Shown here one piece after another: positions 11,474-22,791 of a DNA stretch of 64,000 bases. The notes under the pieces were generated by a model. The model had not been told where the DNA came from, made no database searches, and saw only the letters and a program-made list of their open reading frames with translations. This DNA comes from Breviolum minutum Mf 1.05b.01 (Eukaryota; Sar; Dinophyceae; Suessiales; Symbiodiniaceae). How positions within the stretch are numbered: the first letter of the stretch is position 1; every line of letters starts with the position of its first letter. Where the stretch lies: the NCBI GenBank assembly GCA_000507305.1, contig DF239574.1:89531-153530 (forward strand), written 5' to 3'. The translations under genes were made by a program, and so were the position numbers.

Positions 11474-14400
11474 ACAACAACAACAACTGCTACTACTGCT
11501 GCTGCTGTTGTTTATCACTCCACCGCCACCATCACGACCAGTTAAGTGCTGTGTTGCTGTGTTTGTCTCCTCTTCTCTTTTTCTCTCACTACATGTACTT
11601 CTGCTACTTCAGGTGATGATATCTCAAAGCATTGGCGTTTACCGCCTTACCGCATGCCTATCCTCAGTGGGATGTCCTCTCCAACCTGTAGCTACAACTT
11701 TGACAGGCCCTAAAGAGTGACTACGAGAGCATGGTCGGGGATGCAAGGATGAGAAGCATCAAAGCATCAAATGGGGATGCAAATTTCCCGGACGGCATGG
11801 GATAAACATGGAGAAAACAACAGTTTTGAAGGTAGTATGGTAAAACAATGTAATATATATAATATATACTATATACGTATATATATATATATGCTATAAC
11901 ATGATAACATGAATAGATTACAATAGCTATCTTTCAAGTCTTACCCCGGTACACGACAGACAGGGGCGCCTTTGATATGTTAAGATATACATTTCTTTGT
12001 TTGTCTTCTCTGGCAGTTGACAACATCATCACCATGCTGCAACATCTGCCCGTCAAGTTTTCAAGCCAACCCCTTGGAAAATCCTTCACGAGGATTTCTC
12101 GGGATCGGAACGGGGTCTCCTTCCCGGACCGATGACACCATGGGATGGTGCTCAGTGGGTTATGCGCTTTGAATATTCATTGGATCCGTATAGAAATACC
12201 AAGTCTTCGAAGCTCTCAACTTGACTCGTTTACCCAGGTGAATGATGATGATCCTCATTCACGTGCATGGTACTTCTATGAAGAATTTACGCATCAGCAG
12301 ATGACCCATCTCAGTCGTGCAGTCGCCAAGATATGGGAAACTGGTGTGCGCTGCAGTGAGATGTCATTGAATTTCGAAGGCGAGATGAAGCAACATTAAT
12401 GGACATATAATGATATATAAAGATTCTTTCCACCTTTTTCAGTGTTTCTGTCTTTATCTTGCAAGTTTTCCAATCCCAAAAAATCCTATAGCTTGAATTG
12501 CATAATCTAAAAAGATACCCTCCCTAAAACTAAGATTTTCACTGAAAATGGATGCTTTGAAGACTTTACTCCTTTCCTTTTAAGGGGCCAAAAGGTCTAT
12601 TTTCAGGGGCAAACTTTGCCGTTAGTTTCAGGGACTGGTCGATTCTGTTTAAAAACGGCCAGGTTTTAGATGTTTTTCAACGGCCAGGTTTGGATGTTTC
12701 GCAGCCTCATCCTTTTTTGAATGAATTTGTATTCTGGGCCGCCAGCTTGGCAACTCCTACAACGCGATTGAAGCTGTTACCGCAATTTTTTTCCCAAGCC
12801 GCCTTCGAAAGCATTGATGCTTCGGTGCAAGTTGCTTGGATGGAATGGGAGACTTGGCGTTTTGAAAAAGCAAATTTGTAACTGTTGGAAACCATGACAA
12901 AACCTATAGGTTGTTGCTACCATAGTGAGGATTTTGATTGGAAGTGAGTTGGTGTTTTTTTTTCATTTTTTTTTGCATGTTGTTCGCATAAATACATGTG
13001 AAGTTTCCTTCAATGCCTCTGATTTGTAGAGTGGCTTGCAGGAGAACAGTGACAGCGGCATTTCCAGGTTCACTGATGGATATCTTCAGGTTGTTCACTC
13101 CATTGATAGAAGGGCTTTGTTGGAAAGCACAATGAATGGGCAGAATCGACTCTCACTACAGTTCTATGAAGGATTTCAATCTGATGTTTCCGTGCCAGAA
13201 ATTGGGTCCGGATTTCGGTCCGCATTGGAGATTTTGAAGGACGTTGACAAGTCTCCCCAATTTTGTAACGTTGCAGAGGGCCGTCAAAGCTTTGTACTTG
13301 TGAGGGGTAGCTTGGGAGAAGCGATTGCAGAAGTCTTTTGTGAGATTTGTAAGTGCGATTGTACAATTCTTCGGCTGATTGATTTGCCGACCGACCTAAG
13401 ACTCATCGAAGAATTGCTGGCAACAAGATACCAGGAGAGAATCCAAGGTAACAAAGCAGTGATTATTTTTCCTTTCGATCTATATGAGATCGATACATCT
13501 CCCAATGCAAAGGGTACAATCTTGGATCATCCTCATTGGGAGGCTTTTGCATTGCTGGTGGCTTTTTTGCTTGCCAAGCATTCTGCCGAAGCATTGATCA
13601 TGCATCTAGCGTTGAGCGCGAAGTATTCCATCGTTGGCGATGACGTAGCACTCATCTCATGTCGCTGGTCCGACAACCACATTTCCGGGAAGCCATGTTT
13701 CAAGCCGCTGTTGGTGCATGGTGTTGAGTACATATCTGCAACCAAAGTAGAAATAGGGTATGCAAGCCGACAGTACTATGGAATATTTACTGGTGCAATG
13801 TTTGATGCATTTGAGCTTCCAGACTTCCCAAGCAAGAACTTTTGGAGCTGTTTTGCTTGCCACAACAAGCCCAACAAGCCGGCGCCCTTCGAGATTCAAC
13901 CAATGGCTGTTTATGCCCACGTGCCTAAACGGGATACAGATATCAGCAATCTTTGGCACTATTTGTGGGAGAAGCGTATGCCTCCATCCTTGCTGGGAGT
14001 TCATCTGTTGATTTCAATGCCTGGATCTGGACAATCTTATGTTCGTTTCATGTTGGAGTTGATTTCACAACGACCCACACGAGGTGTTGAGATGTTCTTT
14101 ACGAGGGGAGGGAAAAGTTTGGCTGAATGTTTTCCAGAGATGGATGTAGATGTCACACAGGAGGCCATTGTGTGGATGGCCCATTCTGCCCATACAGCCA
14201 ACTTGCTACGTGGCATGAAATTGTGATAGAACAGAATGTGGTTAAACATCAGTGATTTTGGAGATATTTGTGATGGCATCACGGAACTTCTTTGGAGAAT
14301 TTTGAGGATACATTTATCACCACTTCATGTTACTATACTTTTAGCGGCAGTTATTTGCATGTATCAAAAATGATTATGTTCATATGATTTGGTCATATTT

Positions 14401-15899
14401 GGTCAGATGTAACAGGGATCATTAAATTACCTATTTGGGGGGCATCAAACAATGCAAATGTATGGTAAATTTGAGGGATTTTTCATTGATAGTGCATTGT
14501 TTGGGTTGGTAATATAATGACCCCTGTGTAATTAATTTGTTTTTCTTTTAAACAGCAGGCAGGGGGAACTCCAGACAATTTGTCAAACGGTGCGGGACCT
14601 CGACCCTTTGGCAGAATCAACTCCCGCTTTCAGCATGGAATCTCCGTGTCGATGTATCATTTTTCACTTCGACTTGCATATACTTAGAGGATACGGCTAT
14701 ATTTAAAACGGGTGTATCCAACGTCTAAAAGGGTGTTTCCGAAAATAATCATCCATTTTAATAGGGTTTTCCATTATTTTCACCATCCAGTTTTGGGGGC
14801 CCACCCCTATTTTTGGAAACACCCTTTTAAAGCATGTCCATCATTTTGGATTCGGATTCAGTTGTCACTTCAACTGATCACTTTTTGAGGTTGGTGAATT
14901 TCAACTTCTTACAATCTGTCGTGGTGATCCTTCGTGACTACGCGAGTTTGTGGTTAAGATCTAAGTCACAGGGTGACACCAAGGAATCCATGCGAAGCTT
15001 CGTGGGAGAGTATTTAGCTACAGCAGACCTTCTGAATAGAACAAAACCCAAGGAGGACGAGAGTCGACTTCTGGATAAAGTAGAAACAATGGTGATTTAC
15101 AATGAAGAGCTGAAGCTGGGTGGTTGGTTTCAAATTCTGTTTTTTTAAATTTTCATCCCTGAAAAATTGGGGAAAGGATCCAATTTGACTACCAGTCATA
15201 TTTTTTCAAAAATAGCATTGGTTCAACCACCACCACCAACCAGGAAGGAAGTGGAAGGAACATTACCACCAAAACTCTTGGAGCTATGGGACCTTAAAGA
15301 GGCAGCACAACGAATTTCACCTGCTGAACGTATCGAACAGCTGCGAAACATCGCGATGAGTTGTGATGAGTTGGACTCTCACTGTGAAGGTGCAGCATGC
15401 AGACACTTGGCCGACTGAAAAGTTAGTACGACGTCGAATCGTCGTTCATGTAACGGCTTTGTATTCGTGAGTTGTTTTTGTTTTGTTGAAGGGGGATGAG
15501 ACCCACCCGGCTGAATTGAATGCTTGAAAAACATCATGAATGTCATACTGAAAAACATGGTGTAGACTTAGCTCACATTTTGTTTCGTGGTTCCGCACCA
15601 GTCCTTGAGGAAATATGAAGGTGGTCTATGGGAAATCAGAACATCAGCAACGTTCTGCTCCTTCAGAGCTTCCCTTGGATGACTTGCCCGAGATTCTTGA
15701 ATTAGAAGAGATGCTCTGTGAAGCAAATCCAAATCTCGTCAATGCATACCTGATCCGTGAGAACTGGGGCAGCGGGCAATTGCGAAGTTGTTGGGGGAAT
15801 GGCTCCGCATTTTTTGTTCTGAGCGGTGCTGACTTGAATCTGCAAAAAACAAAGGGGTGTGATCGTTTCAGCCGGAAACACTTTGGATCAATCTTGTAG
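10636..15899 (+). CDS. Large intron-rich gene with C-terminal sulfotransferase-like region
   Basis: Hand-built from nine exons: 10636-10684, 11613-11687, 12017-12114, 12238-12379, 12688-12869, 13042-14222, 14890-15114, 15244-15389 and 15610-15899 (stop). All phases agree and the total is 2388 nt (795 codons plus stop); earlier exons are likely missing. Eight of nine acceptors are AG|G. Donors are GT except GC after 12379, 12869 and 15114. The late region reads LLISMPGSGQSYVRFMLE, like the 5'-phosphosulfate loop of PAPS-dependent sulfotransferases. About 85 residues on comes NFLQSVVVILRDYASLWLRS, like the 3'-phosphate motif, and 60 residues further VIYNEELK, where the family has a YEDL box. 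Spacing and order match, but the residues are divergent. The first two thirds are unrecognised. A membrane anchor is not obvious. Confidence 0.7.
11185..11288. mobile_element. MITE-4 copy (intron of the 10.6-15.9 kb gene)
   Basis: Left end CTAGGTGGCTGCAACTC and right end ACCACCAACTAG are imperfect inverted repeats. The core has TTTTTCAGATGGGTTGGT. It lies in the intron 10685-11612. Confidence 0.75.
11425..11512. repeat. CAG/CAA microsatellite
   Basis: A mixed AGC/AAC trinucleotide tract inside the intron 10685-11612. Poly-Leu and poly-Cys frames on the minus strand come from it and are not genes. Confidence 0.95.
12516..12638. mobile_element. MITE-3 copy (intron)
   Basis: It starts TACCCTCCCTAAAACTAAGA and ends GTTAGTTTCAGGGACTGGT. 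The interior carries GAAAATGGATGCTTTGAAGA and TTTTCAGGGGCAAACT, shared with other copies. It lies inside the intron 12380-12687. Confidence 0.85.
14731..14824 (+). mobile_element. MITE-1 copy 4, internally deleted (intron)
   Basis: Inverted ends are GGGTGTTTCCGAAAATA and TATTTTTGGAAACACCC. The poly-C core found in copies 1, 2 and 5 is missing here, shortening the element to 94 bp. It sits in the intron 14223-14889. Confidence 0.88.
15116..15243 (+). mobile_element. MITE-4 copy that constitutes a complete intron
   Basis: The element starts CTGGGTGGTTGGTTTCAAAT and ends GGTTCAACC...CAACCAG, the inverse of its start. It is flanked directly by GAAG (15112-15115 and 15244-15247). The intron 15115-15243 inferred from reading frame is exactly the last G of the left GAAG plus the element. 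The donor GC is therefore target G plus element C, and the acceptor AG is the element end. Coding continues in frame across it (NEELK then KEVEGTLPPK). Confidence 0.8.
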
Positions 15900-17081
15900 A
15901 CTCTCTAGCCATGTCTAGCCCTTCTTCTAGATGATTGTTGATAATTCGAGAGGGCCCTCATTTGTTAGCTGTTATAGATATTCAATGATATTCATAATAT
16001 ACAAACAAGGTGCTTCAAGACGAGTTTTCAAAGTCAAACCACGAGTCATACTAATGAAAGGTGCATCATCTCCTTGAAAACTTGAGGTCCTAATTGGTCA
16101 GTGAAGAGTTTCTCAGACCATCTGAGAGAGTCATCATCCCCCTTAAAGTCGCCAGATATCGGACATTGGAAGATACAGCTGATCGTTCAGAAATCCGGCT
16201 AACCACCTGGGATAATATGAAACCCATTGAAACCCTACAGTATAAATATAATGATCAATAAACTACCTATAGACAGCTTCAACTGGTGCAGGATAAAAGC
16301 CTCATCTTCAGCTGGGTCTGAAAGTTAAGGTCGAGCAGAGCCAACGCCGCGCCGCCACGCCGGCGGCGACGGTTGAGCGGCCCACGCCGCACAGTGACCG
16401 CCCGCCGCGCTTGCCGCGAAGCTCACGGGTGGGGCGGCGCTCTGGCGTACATGTGGAGGCAGTTGGGGGGACCTTTTTCTGTGAATGTCATAGTTAATTG
16501 CCATTGATGCAGTCATGGAACACAGGTACTAGTACGACTTGTATCTCAAGTTTTGATGTAGTTGCATACTTTAAAAAAAAATATGCTCCCAATTTTCCGA
16601 CATTTTCGCAATGAAGAATGCAGGCTCCAGCTGATCCGCAAGTAGGTGCAACTGTGTCAGGAGCTTGGGGATCAGAATCCCTTGGGGATTGTGGTGGATG
16701 TTGGTTTTTGTATCTGGATTCGAGCGGGGAATTTGTCAGTTTTGTGATGGCTGTAACTGAAAGATGCCTTAGCAGGTCTGCTATGGAGAGAGACTTGTCT
16801 TTGGACCAGGCGGGAAATCGAGTTTTGTGACTTGAAGGCACGGAACATCATGAAAACCGCCACGCAAATCAGATTGAAAAAACTGCAGCTCCTTGTTCTT
16901 CCTAGACCCTCCAAGTCACATTTCAGCCCTCCAGGTCTGTTTTTGGGTAGGCTGGGGCTCAAAGGGCTCAAATGGCTCAAATTTCACGTATTCTAAACTT
17001 TCGATACCCGCAGCTTGTGATGGTTGAAAACCCCTCCTAGCCTCGGGCTCAAATCTCGGGGACCTTTCACCTTTTCCAACG
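15900..17081. other. Intergenic stretch with MITE-2 remnant and GC-rich island
   Basis: At about 16178-16316 there is a MITE-2-like copy (GATCGTTCAGAAATCCGGCT, then AACCACCTGGGATA, then CTTCAACTGGTG). At about 16330-16460 is an abrupt GC-rich island (GCCGCGCCGCCACGCC and similar), unlike the surrounding AT-leaning DNA. Open frames here (for example 16618-16830) lack neighbours or homology that I can see. Confidence 0.6.
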
Positions 17082-18228
17082 ATGGCGCCCCTGGAATCCA
17101 TTGAGGCCTCACGTGATTTTTGTGACCCAATAGAGACCATTCTTTTTGTAGATGTGGATGGTGTCCTCAATGTTGGAATTTACGATCCCTCAGATGCCCC
17201 TATTTTGCTGAAAAGCAGTGAATTATCGTTGGCCCGAGAGATTGTGAACATGGATTATCGTGGCTTTGATTCCGCAACAGCTTACAAAATCTGTGCATTA
17301 GCTGCAACTCCTACGGAGCCCGAATCAGAATCTACCTTTGAATCCTTGGCTAGTCAAGATCAACTTTCGAAAGTGCTGGTGGGTCGTTTATCTGAACTTA
17401 TCCGAGATGCTGGTCCGAAGTGTCATGTGGTTTTATCATCCAGTTGGCGGAAAAAACAGCATATGAAAAGACGACTCAGGCTAGAACAAGATCTCTCAGA
17501 GGCTTTGGGAAGGTATTTTGAATTTGATGCCTTCACACAGCTGAGTCCAGAATTACATGCTGGGGATCGCCTGGAAGTGATCAGGAGTTGAAGGGTGTTG
17601 GGATGGGTGGTTTGCTTTCTCCGGTTCTGATGATCATATAGGAAAAAAAGGATGAAACATGTGAAATTTGATGACTTGGAGTTTTAACACGATCTGTTTC
17701 ATGAGTCTATGATGTTGTACGATTTCGTCTGTATCATCCAACATCTTCGGAACATTATCTAGAATAAGATCTTGAACATCCTTAAAAAAACCCACCCGGA
17801 GCCGGAAAAACACGGCCTTGACCAGGAGTTATTTGCAGGACTTTGCTGCTAAGGAACACTTAGCAAAACAGCTGAAAGTCATGGTGCTGGACGACTTTTT
17901 CTTGTCGCCCTTGTCTTCCAAGGAACCTTTTCATATCACAGGCGGACAGCTTTGTTGTGTTGAAGAGGTGGAAGAGTTTTTACTCCAACCCTTGGGTGAG
18001 ATAGGCATTGAGGCCTTTGCTAAGGTGCTTCATTGTTACAAGAAGATCACTACCCGAAATGGTCTGGTCTTACAACTGGGCATCGGTCTTTCCAACGACT
18101 TGCTGAAGGATGGTAAGGAATTCCTGTCCAGTCCAAGCGGTCCAACAACTCGCTTTTGCCAGACCCATCGACCGGTAGAACCTGAGACGGAGAAGAGTTT
18201 TTTCCATCTCCTAGCCACTTTCGCATGA
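17082..18228 (+). CDS. HAD-superfamily hydrolase-like protein
   Basis: Exon 1 (17082-17584) begins at a clear ATG. It carries ILFVDVDGVLN (residues 21-31), the HAD motif I with the nucleophile and acid Asp pair. VVLSSSWRK near residue 126 corresponds to motif II (the Ser/Thr motif), as in small HAD phosphatase or RNA-repair-associated HAD domains. Exon 2 starts at 17826. The join uses a GA donor (ATCAG|GAGTTG) and an AG|G acceptor, giving EVIRSYLQDFAAKEH in frame. Downstream VMVLDDF could be the HAD acidic motif IV, followed by an HCYKKITTRNGLVLQLG segment. The frame runs to a stop at 18228, but a good GTAAGG donor at 18113 means the real C-terminus may differ. The substrate is unknown. Confidence 0.75.
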
Positions 18229-18276
18229 GTTGGAAGGTGAGTTGGTGAGTTGAGCTCCTAGCCACTTTCGCATGAG
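18208..18276. repeat. 22-bp direct duplication
   Basis: CTCCTAGCCACTTTCGCATG plus AG occurs at 18208-18229 and again at about 18255-18276, separated by a GAGTTGGTGAGTTGAG spacer. The first copy overlaps the end of the HAD reading frame. Confidence 0.85.
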
Positions 18277-18568
18277 GAAAATGGTAAGGTTGGAACCTGA
18301 GCGGATGTAACTGATGTAACGTAGGGTGAGTGAAGGGCGAGATGCCGGCCAACGGGCACAAAGATGCAGCGGTGACATGAACTCTTTCCATTGGCGGAAG
18401 GATGGAACTCTGCCAGATGGTCCGGGTTGGGGTGCAGGGTTCATGATATCAGATATCATACATGAAGGTGATATCATATTGAAGTATACGCTACATGAGA
18501 GTTGAGCAAAAGGTCCATGAAAGGGGTTTCCTTTGCGTAAGCCTTTGGGTATGCAATTAACAGTCTCG

Positions 18569-19165
18569 GCTAAAGTTTTTTTCTGAAATGGCGAAAGTAT
18601 ATTTTTTTCTGGCTAAAGTTTTGGCGAAAGTTCATGTACACATGTCTAAATTGCATTGTAGATATTTGTACTTAGTGTTTATTATGTATATATGTATCAT
18701 TTTGTAAAAACTATTGGGGGATTTTTCGCGAAAGTTTGGCGAAAGTTTTGCTAAAGCCTTGGCGAAAGACGACCTTCATTTGAAGGCTAGGTGGCCTAAA
18801 CTGTGGACTTGTTGTGTCAGAACTGACCGATGAAGGTGAGCAAGGACCAACATCTTAAAGCAGAACGTAAATGTTTAAGTGCAGCTGCCGCAGAATGAAG
18901 TGTGACGAGGGATCAGACGCCTGGAACAATTTGAGGATATCACACATCCACGTTTTTCTTAAAAATCTTGGCCAACATGTACCGCGAAAGAAAAACATGG
19001 AGTTCGCGAAAGTTCGCCGAAAGTAATTTTTTTTTGGCGAAGATGGCGTTTTCCAGATGAAAGAATTTAGAACAACCCTCACATACATTGAAACTGTCGA
19101 AATCTATGTTGACATTTTAACCCATCAAATCATGCCCATTGCCGGAAGTAAATTTTGCTAAAGGT
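18569..19165. repeat. Dispersed GCGAAAGT/GCTAAAGT motif cluster
   Basis: About 13 occurrences of the words GGCGAAAGT, CGCGAAAG, GCTAAAGTT or close variants are scattered over 600 bp, all on the + strand, with irregular spacing. No convincing coding frame runs through it. The stretch 18229-19328 is otherwise unexplained spacer. Confidence 0.7.
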
Positions 19166-19328
19166 CGGTTTCTTTCTTCCAGCAACAGGGTTTTGGCAGG
19201 GGATGTGGTTTGATTCGATTTATATTATAACATCTACTATATGGTCAGTCCAGTGAGTCTAGTGACTAGTGACTTTCTACTGCTAGCCTGTTGCAATCGC
19301 AATTTTTGGTCGGAAGCAGTTGAACGAG

Positions 19329-22179
19329 GCATTCTTGCAAGAGTGAAGTTAAATGGCAGCAGTTTTGTACTCCAATTTTCTCCGACCACTCTGGCAGAGG
19401 CTTCGTCCTGCCAAAAATCTCAAAATTTGATGGCGGGAAGTTCGATGACGGTTGAGCTTGAAATTTGATTGCAGACTATATATTGGAAGTTCAGAGTCAA
19501 CGTTATTGAAATCCAGTAGATTTGACTTGATACGTTTGATATCTTTCATACCAGCATTTGGATCATCTTCTTCAACACTGCCATCATCAAAACATCAATG
19601 ATATCATTTTTTTTTATGCATGCAGCTTTGGACGGGGAAGTGCATGCACAGGTTCCAAGGGAGTTGTCGGCCCGAGACTGAAACAAACTGTCGGTCCGAA
19701 TGGAGCTTTTTGGACTCTTGGACGGCCACAGTACCTCAATGATTCAGAATGGTAGTATGTTCCAAAGCCAGTCTTTTGTGTGTGTGTGTGTTGAAGAATT
19801 ATGGACAATCATCAGAGGCTTTGCACATTGGGCAGAGCCGATGTATGATTCAATGCGGCATGAAATATGCGGCATGAGACATTCCCGTCGCAGAAAAGAG
19901 CTGCCCTCGATTGCTTTATATAATATAGATTCAACGGTCAGAGCGGCAAAGGAGACACATCATTTAGCGGATTGCCAGTCTGCCAGCCCTGCGTCCATGT
20001 GTGTTTTTTAAAGCAGCGATAGATCACATGGAACGGCTGAAAGGATGGAACATGATCGTTCAAACGCAAATTGGCAGCTCTCGCAGATCCGCAGAACAGT
20101 GTATCAGCGATCGTAAAAAATGGAAGCCCTTTGCATTCCCTTGTTCCAAAGGCATCCAAATGCATCCAGTGTTAGAAATTTGTTGAAATTCAATTCCTGC
20201 GAAGGCGCTTTCAAAAAAGGCTCTGGTCCCATGTGCCAGTAGCCGCGGTTTCAAGGTCGCGCTTCACTACCTAGCCTGAGCGGCTGTTGTGAAGATATTC
20301 CAAAAGCGAACAGCTCTGAAAGTATTCTGAAGCTAGACACCATGTTGTGCCTAGGATCGAAAATGGCAAAGTATCCTGTTTTTATCCAAATAGTTTGTGA
20401 GACTGGTTGAGTTCAATGTGTATCTCCAGACAAGTTTCACAAGATGTTCATTCCAAGATTGTGCTAGGAAATATCTACGTGTTCAGGTCGTATGAAAGAT
20501 GTTCCGCCGGAAGAGATCAGCAAAGGTGTCACTTTGTGAAAGATTCCTACCCCGAGCAGTTGTCCAGTTTTTGCAAGGTGCCAGCCCACTGATCTATCAG
20601 TGAATCACTAGGCACCATTAATCATCCACCTATACGATTTATTGCAATTTCAAGAGATTGACCTTGAAAGAAAAGGGCGAGCACCCTTGAGAATCCCCTC
20701 AGAAAAAGCTCGGGGTAAAAAACCAACAAATTCATCGAAGTTGGCCTTGTTTCAGCGGGTTTTTCACCATCCGTGGAAGCATAGGCTTTTTGCATCGTCA
20801 GAGACGATAAGAAGCGTCTCGGGGCTCTGCGAGTTTTGAGCTCCCTTTCCGGAACGTCAAAAAACTTGGGGACTTCAAAGGCATTCAAAGCCGATCGATG
20901 GTCCGCAGTCGGACAGGGGTTGTTGTTGGTCATATTTTTTTTGGGGGGGGAGGGGTGTGCAGTTAGATGTTCAAATTGTTCAAATCAACAGAGACCTTCC
21001 GAATCCTGCCAGAACTGCCGAGAACAGTTGAAATTTAGGGATTTCCTTTGAACAACCAAACCATTGATAGAACATGATTCAGCTGTTGGAATGACAATCA
21101 ACTCTTGTCAGTCGAAGATTTCAATGTTTTTGACATATTTGAATAGCTGCTTCCAAGAGTGCCTTCTCAGGAAATAGGGATACACCCCAAACACCTATCA
21201 TCATGGGAATCTAAAGGTACCAAGGAAGCCAGGAAATAGGGCCTTTAACAAGGCCTTGCTAAGGGATATCTTAAATATCATGGTGGTTAAGAATCCCTTA
21301 AGGCCATATTTCTTGTTCGTGGGGACCCTTAGATTCCCATGATATCAAAAAGGGAAGAGAAGACACGCATTTCAATATATTTCAATAATATTTTACATCT
21401 CTGCATTCTGCAAAATTTCAAGTTTTTTTTTTTTCAAAATTGGGGACCCACATTTTGAGTCCACATTTTTTTTTTTCAGGCGCTGATGGAAGTGGCGGAA
21501 GAAAGCTCCTTTTACAACTGGCTTCTGCTCGAGCCTGGAAGGTTCGGTGATATGAAGAGCACTTTTTTCACCGGAAAGCTGGTTGGAGAACGTTTTTTCC
21601 GAACAACATTTTGCCCAACATATTTTTGCCCCCCCCCCCTCCCCATGCATTTTCAAGGATTTTGTTTTGGATATATATGTTTTTTTTGAAACAAATACAC
21701 AACATATACAAATACAGATGTTTTTGGTTGATATGATTGTTGTTGTGGATCCATTTTTGGCTCTTCAAAGAGATCTGTTTTTTCTTGCGGATGGTCTGAT
21801 TGTTGGTTTGACCCACTTGGCAAGGTTAAATCTCCACAAAGCTGGTGCGGGTGGCTTTGAAGAGCTGCAGGCTTGGAGAACAGAAAGCAAGCACCAAAGA
21901 AATCTGCTTGCTCACCTGAGATGTAGGGGTTGGGATGTTGTACTTCCAATAAAAAACCTACATTTATACCATAAAAAAATTCAACGACATGTAGGTAAAT
22001 ATATATCCCATGAATTGTATGGTATCTTAGGATTTTGGGGACATTGGACATTTTCGGGTCCACTCGCTTCCGATCATATCCGGGAGAAGTGTACCACCCT
22101 GGACCCTGGAACCGACGCAACTCTGAAGGAATACACGTCCAATCCTGCCATCTTTCCCGCTGAAGGAATCGACAACTGA
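19329..22179 (+). CDS. Intron-rich gene, product not recognised
   Basis: Exon candidates that obey AG|G entry are 19329-19399 (ILARVKLNGSSFVLQFS), 19652-19751 (SKGVVGPRLKQTVGPNG), 20044-20151 (WNMIVQTQIGSSRRSAEQ), 20487-20525 (RMKDVPPEEISK), 20881-20918 (IQSRSMVRSRTG), 21480-21541 (ALMEVAEESSFYNWLLLEPG), 21825 to about 21925 (LNLHKAGAGGFEELQAWR) and a last exon to a stop at 22179 (EYTSNPAIFPAEGIDN). Phases agree for 20044 to 20487, for 20881 to 21480 and for 21480 to 21825. The other joins are unresolved, so exons are missing or wrong there. Donors are GT or GC. No family is recognised. I am confident that coding exons exist here, less so of the exact model. Confidence 0.5.
21201..21344. mobile_element. 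Inverted-repeat element, sixth family (intron)
   Basis: ATCATGGGAATCTAAAGGTA at the left is the inverse of ACCCTTAGATTCCCATGATA at the right. An inner inverted pair (CCTTTAACAAGGCCTTGCTA against TAAGAATCCCTTAAGGCC) resembles the palindrome at 60843-60905. It lies in the intron between 20918 and 21480. Confidence 0.7.
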
Positions 22180-22791
22180 AGCTTCAACAAAAACTCAACC
22201 TTACAACCGCAACATGTTTTTCTTTCCCCAAAGCAAGAGGCTGAAACATTGTTTTGATGTTTGTTCACTGGCAACATGGAATTGTTGGTAGAAATAGAGA
22301 TTATTAGCTGTGTGTATATATATATATATATACAAAATATCAATGAATCGAAATTTCGGAATATGATCCGGAACTCTAAAGGCGAAAAAAATCCAACAAC
22401 AGAAAATCATAGCCATCTTTGGGACAACTTTTCGTTGAATTTCCCATGCCGTTTGTTTTTGCTCCTCTCTGTGGGCGAAAAGTAACTCCTCCCTGTTGAG
22501 ATAGGATCAAATTCATCGGACACTAGGGGCAACATATGGAAGACATCATGCAATGGTGTCTTATGAATGTTTATGACGTATATACAGTACATGAGATACA
22601 TTAAATATTAAAAGAGTCGATATCAATGGATACGACTATGAAATATGAATTCGATATGTATATATGTATGCATACATGTTGTTTAATACACATATACAAT
22701 GTTTGAATCCAACACATGGTGAAAAAATGAGAGCTCACTCACGAATTTGCATTTTGTGTTTCCGTTTTATGCTAAATTTCTATACCAAGTC
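22180..22791. other. Spacer between genes
   Basis: AT-rich DNA with a (TA)n tract near 22313-22332. No supported gene or exon was seen. Confidence 0.5.

Noticed and set aside
11169..11518. Minus-strand poly-Leu and poly-Cys frames
   Set aside because: Generated by the CAG/CAA tract inside an intron of a + strand gene.
21750..21770. Possible spliced-leader relic (CATTTTTGGCTCTTC)
   Set aside because: It only partly resembles the dinoflagellate spliced leader and ends differently; no second relic was found.
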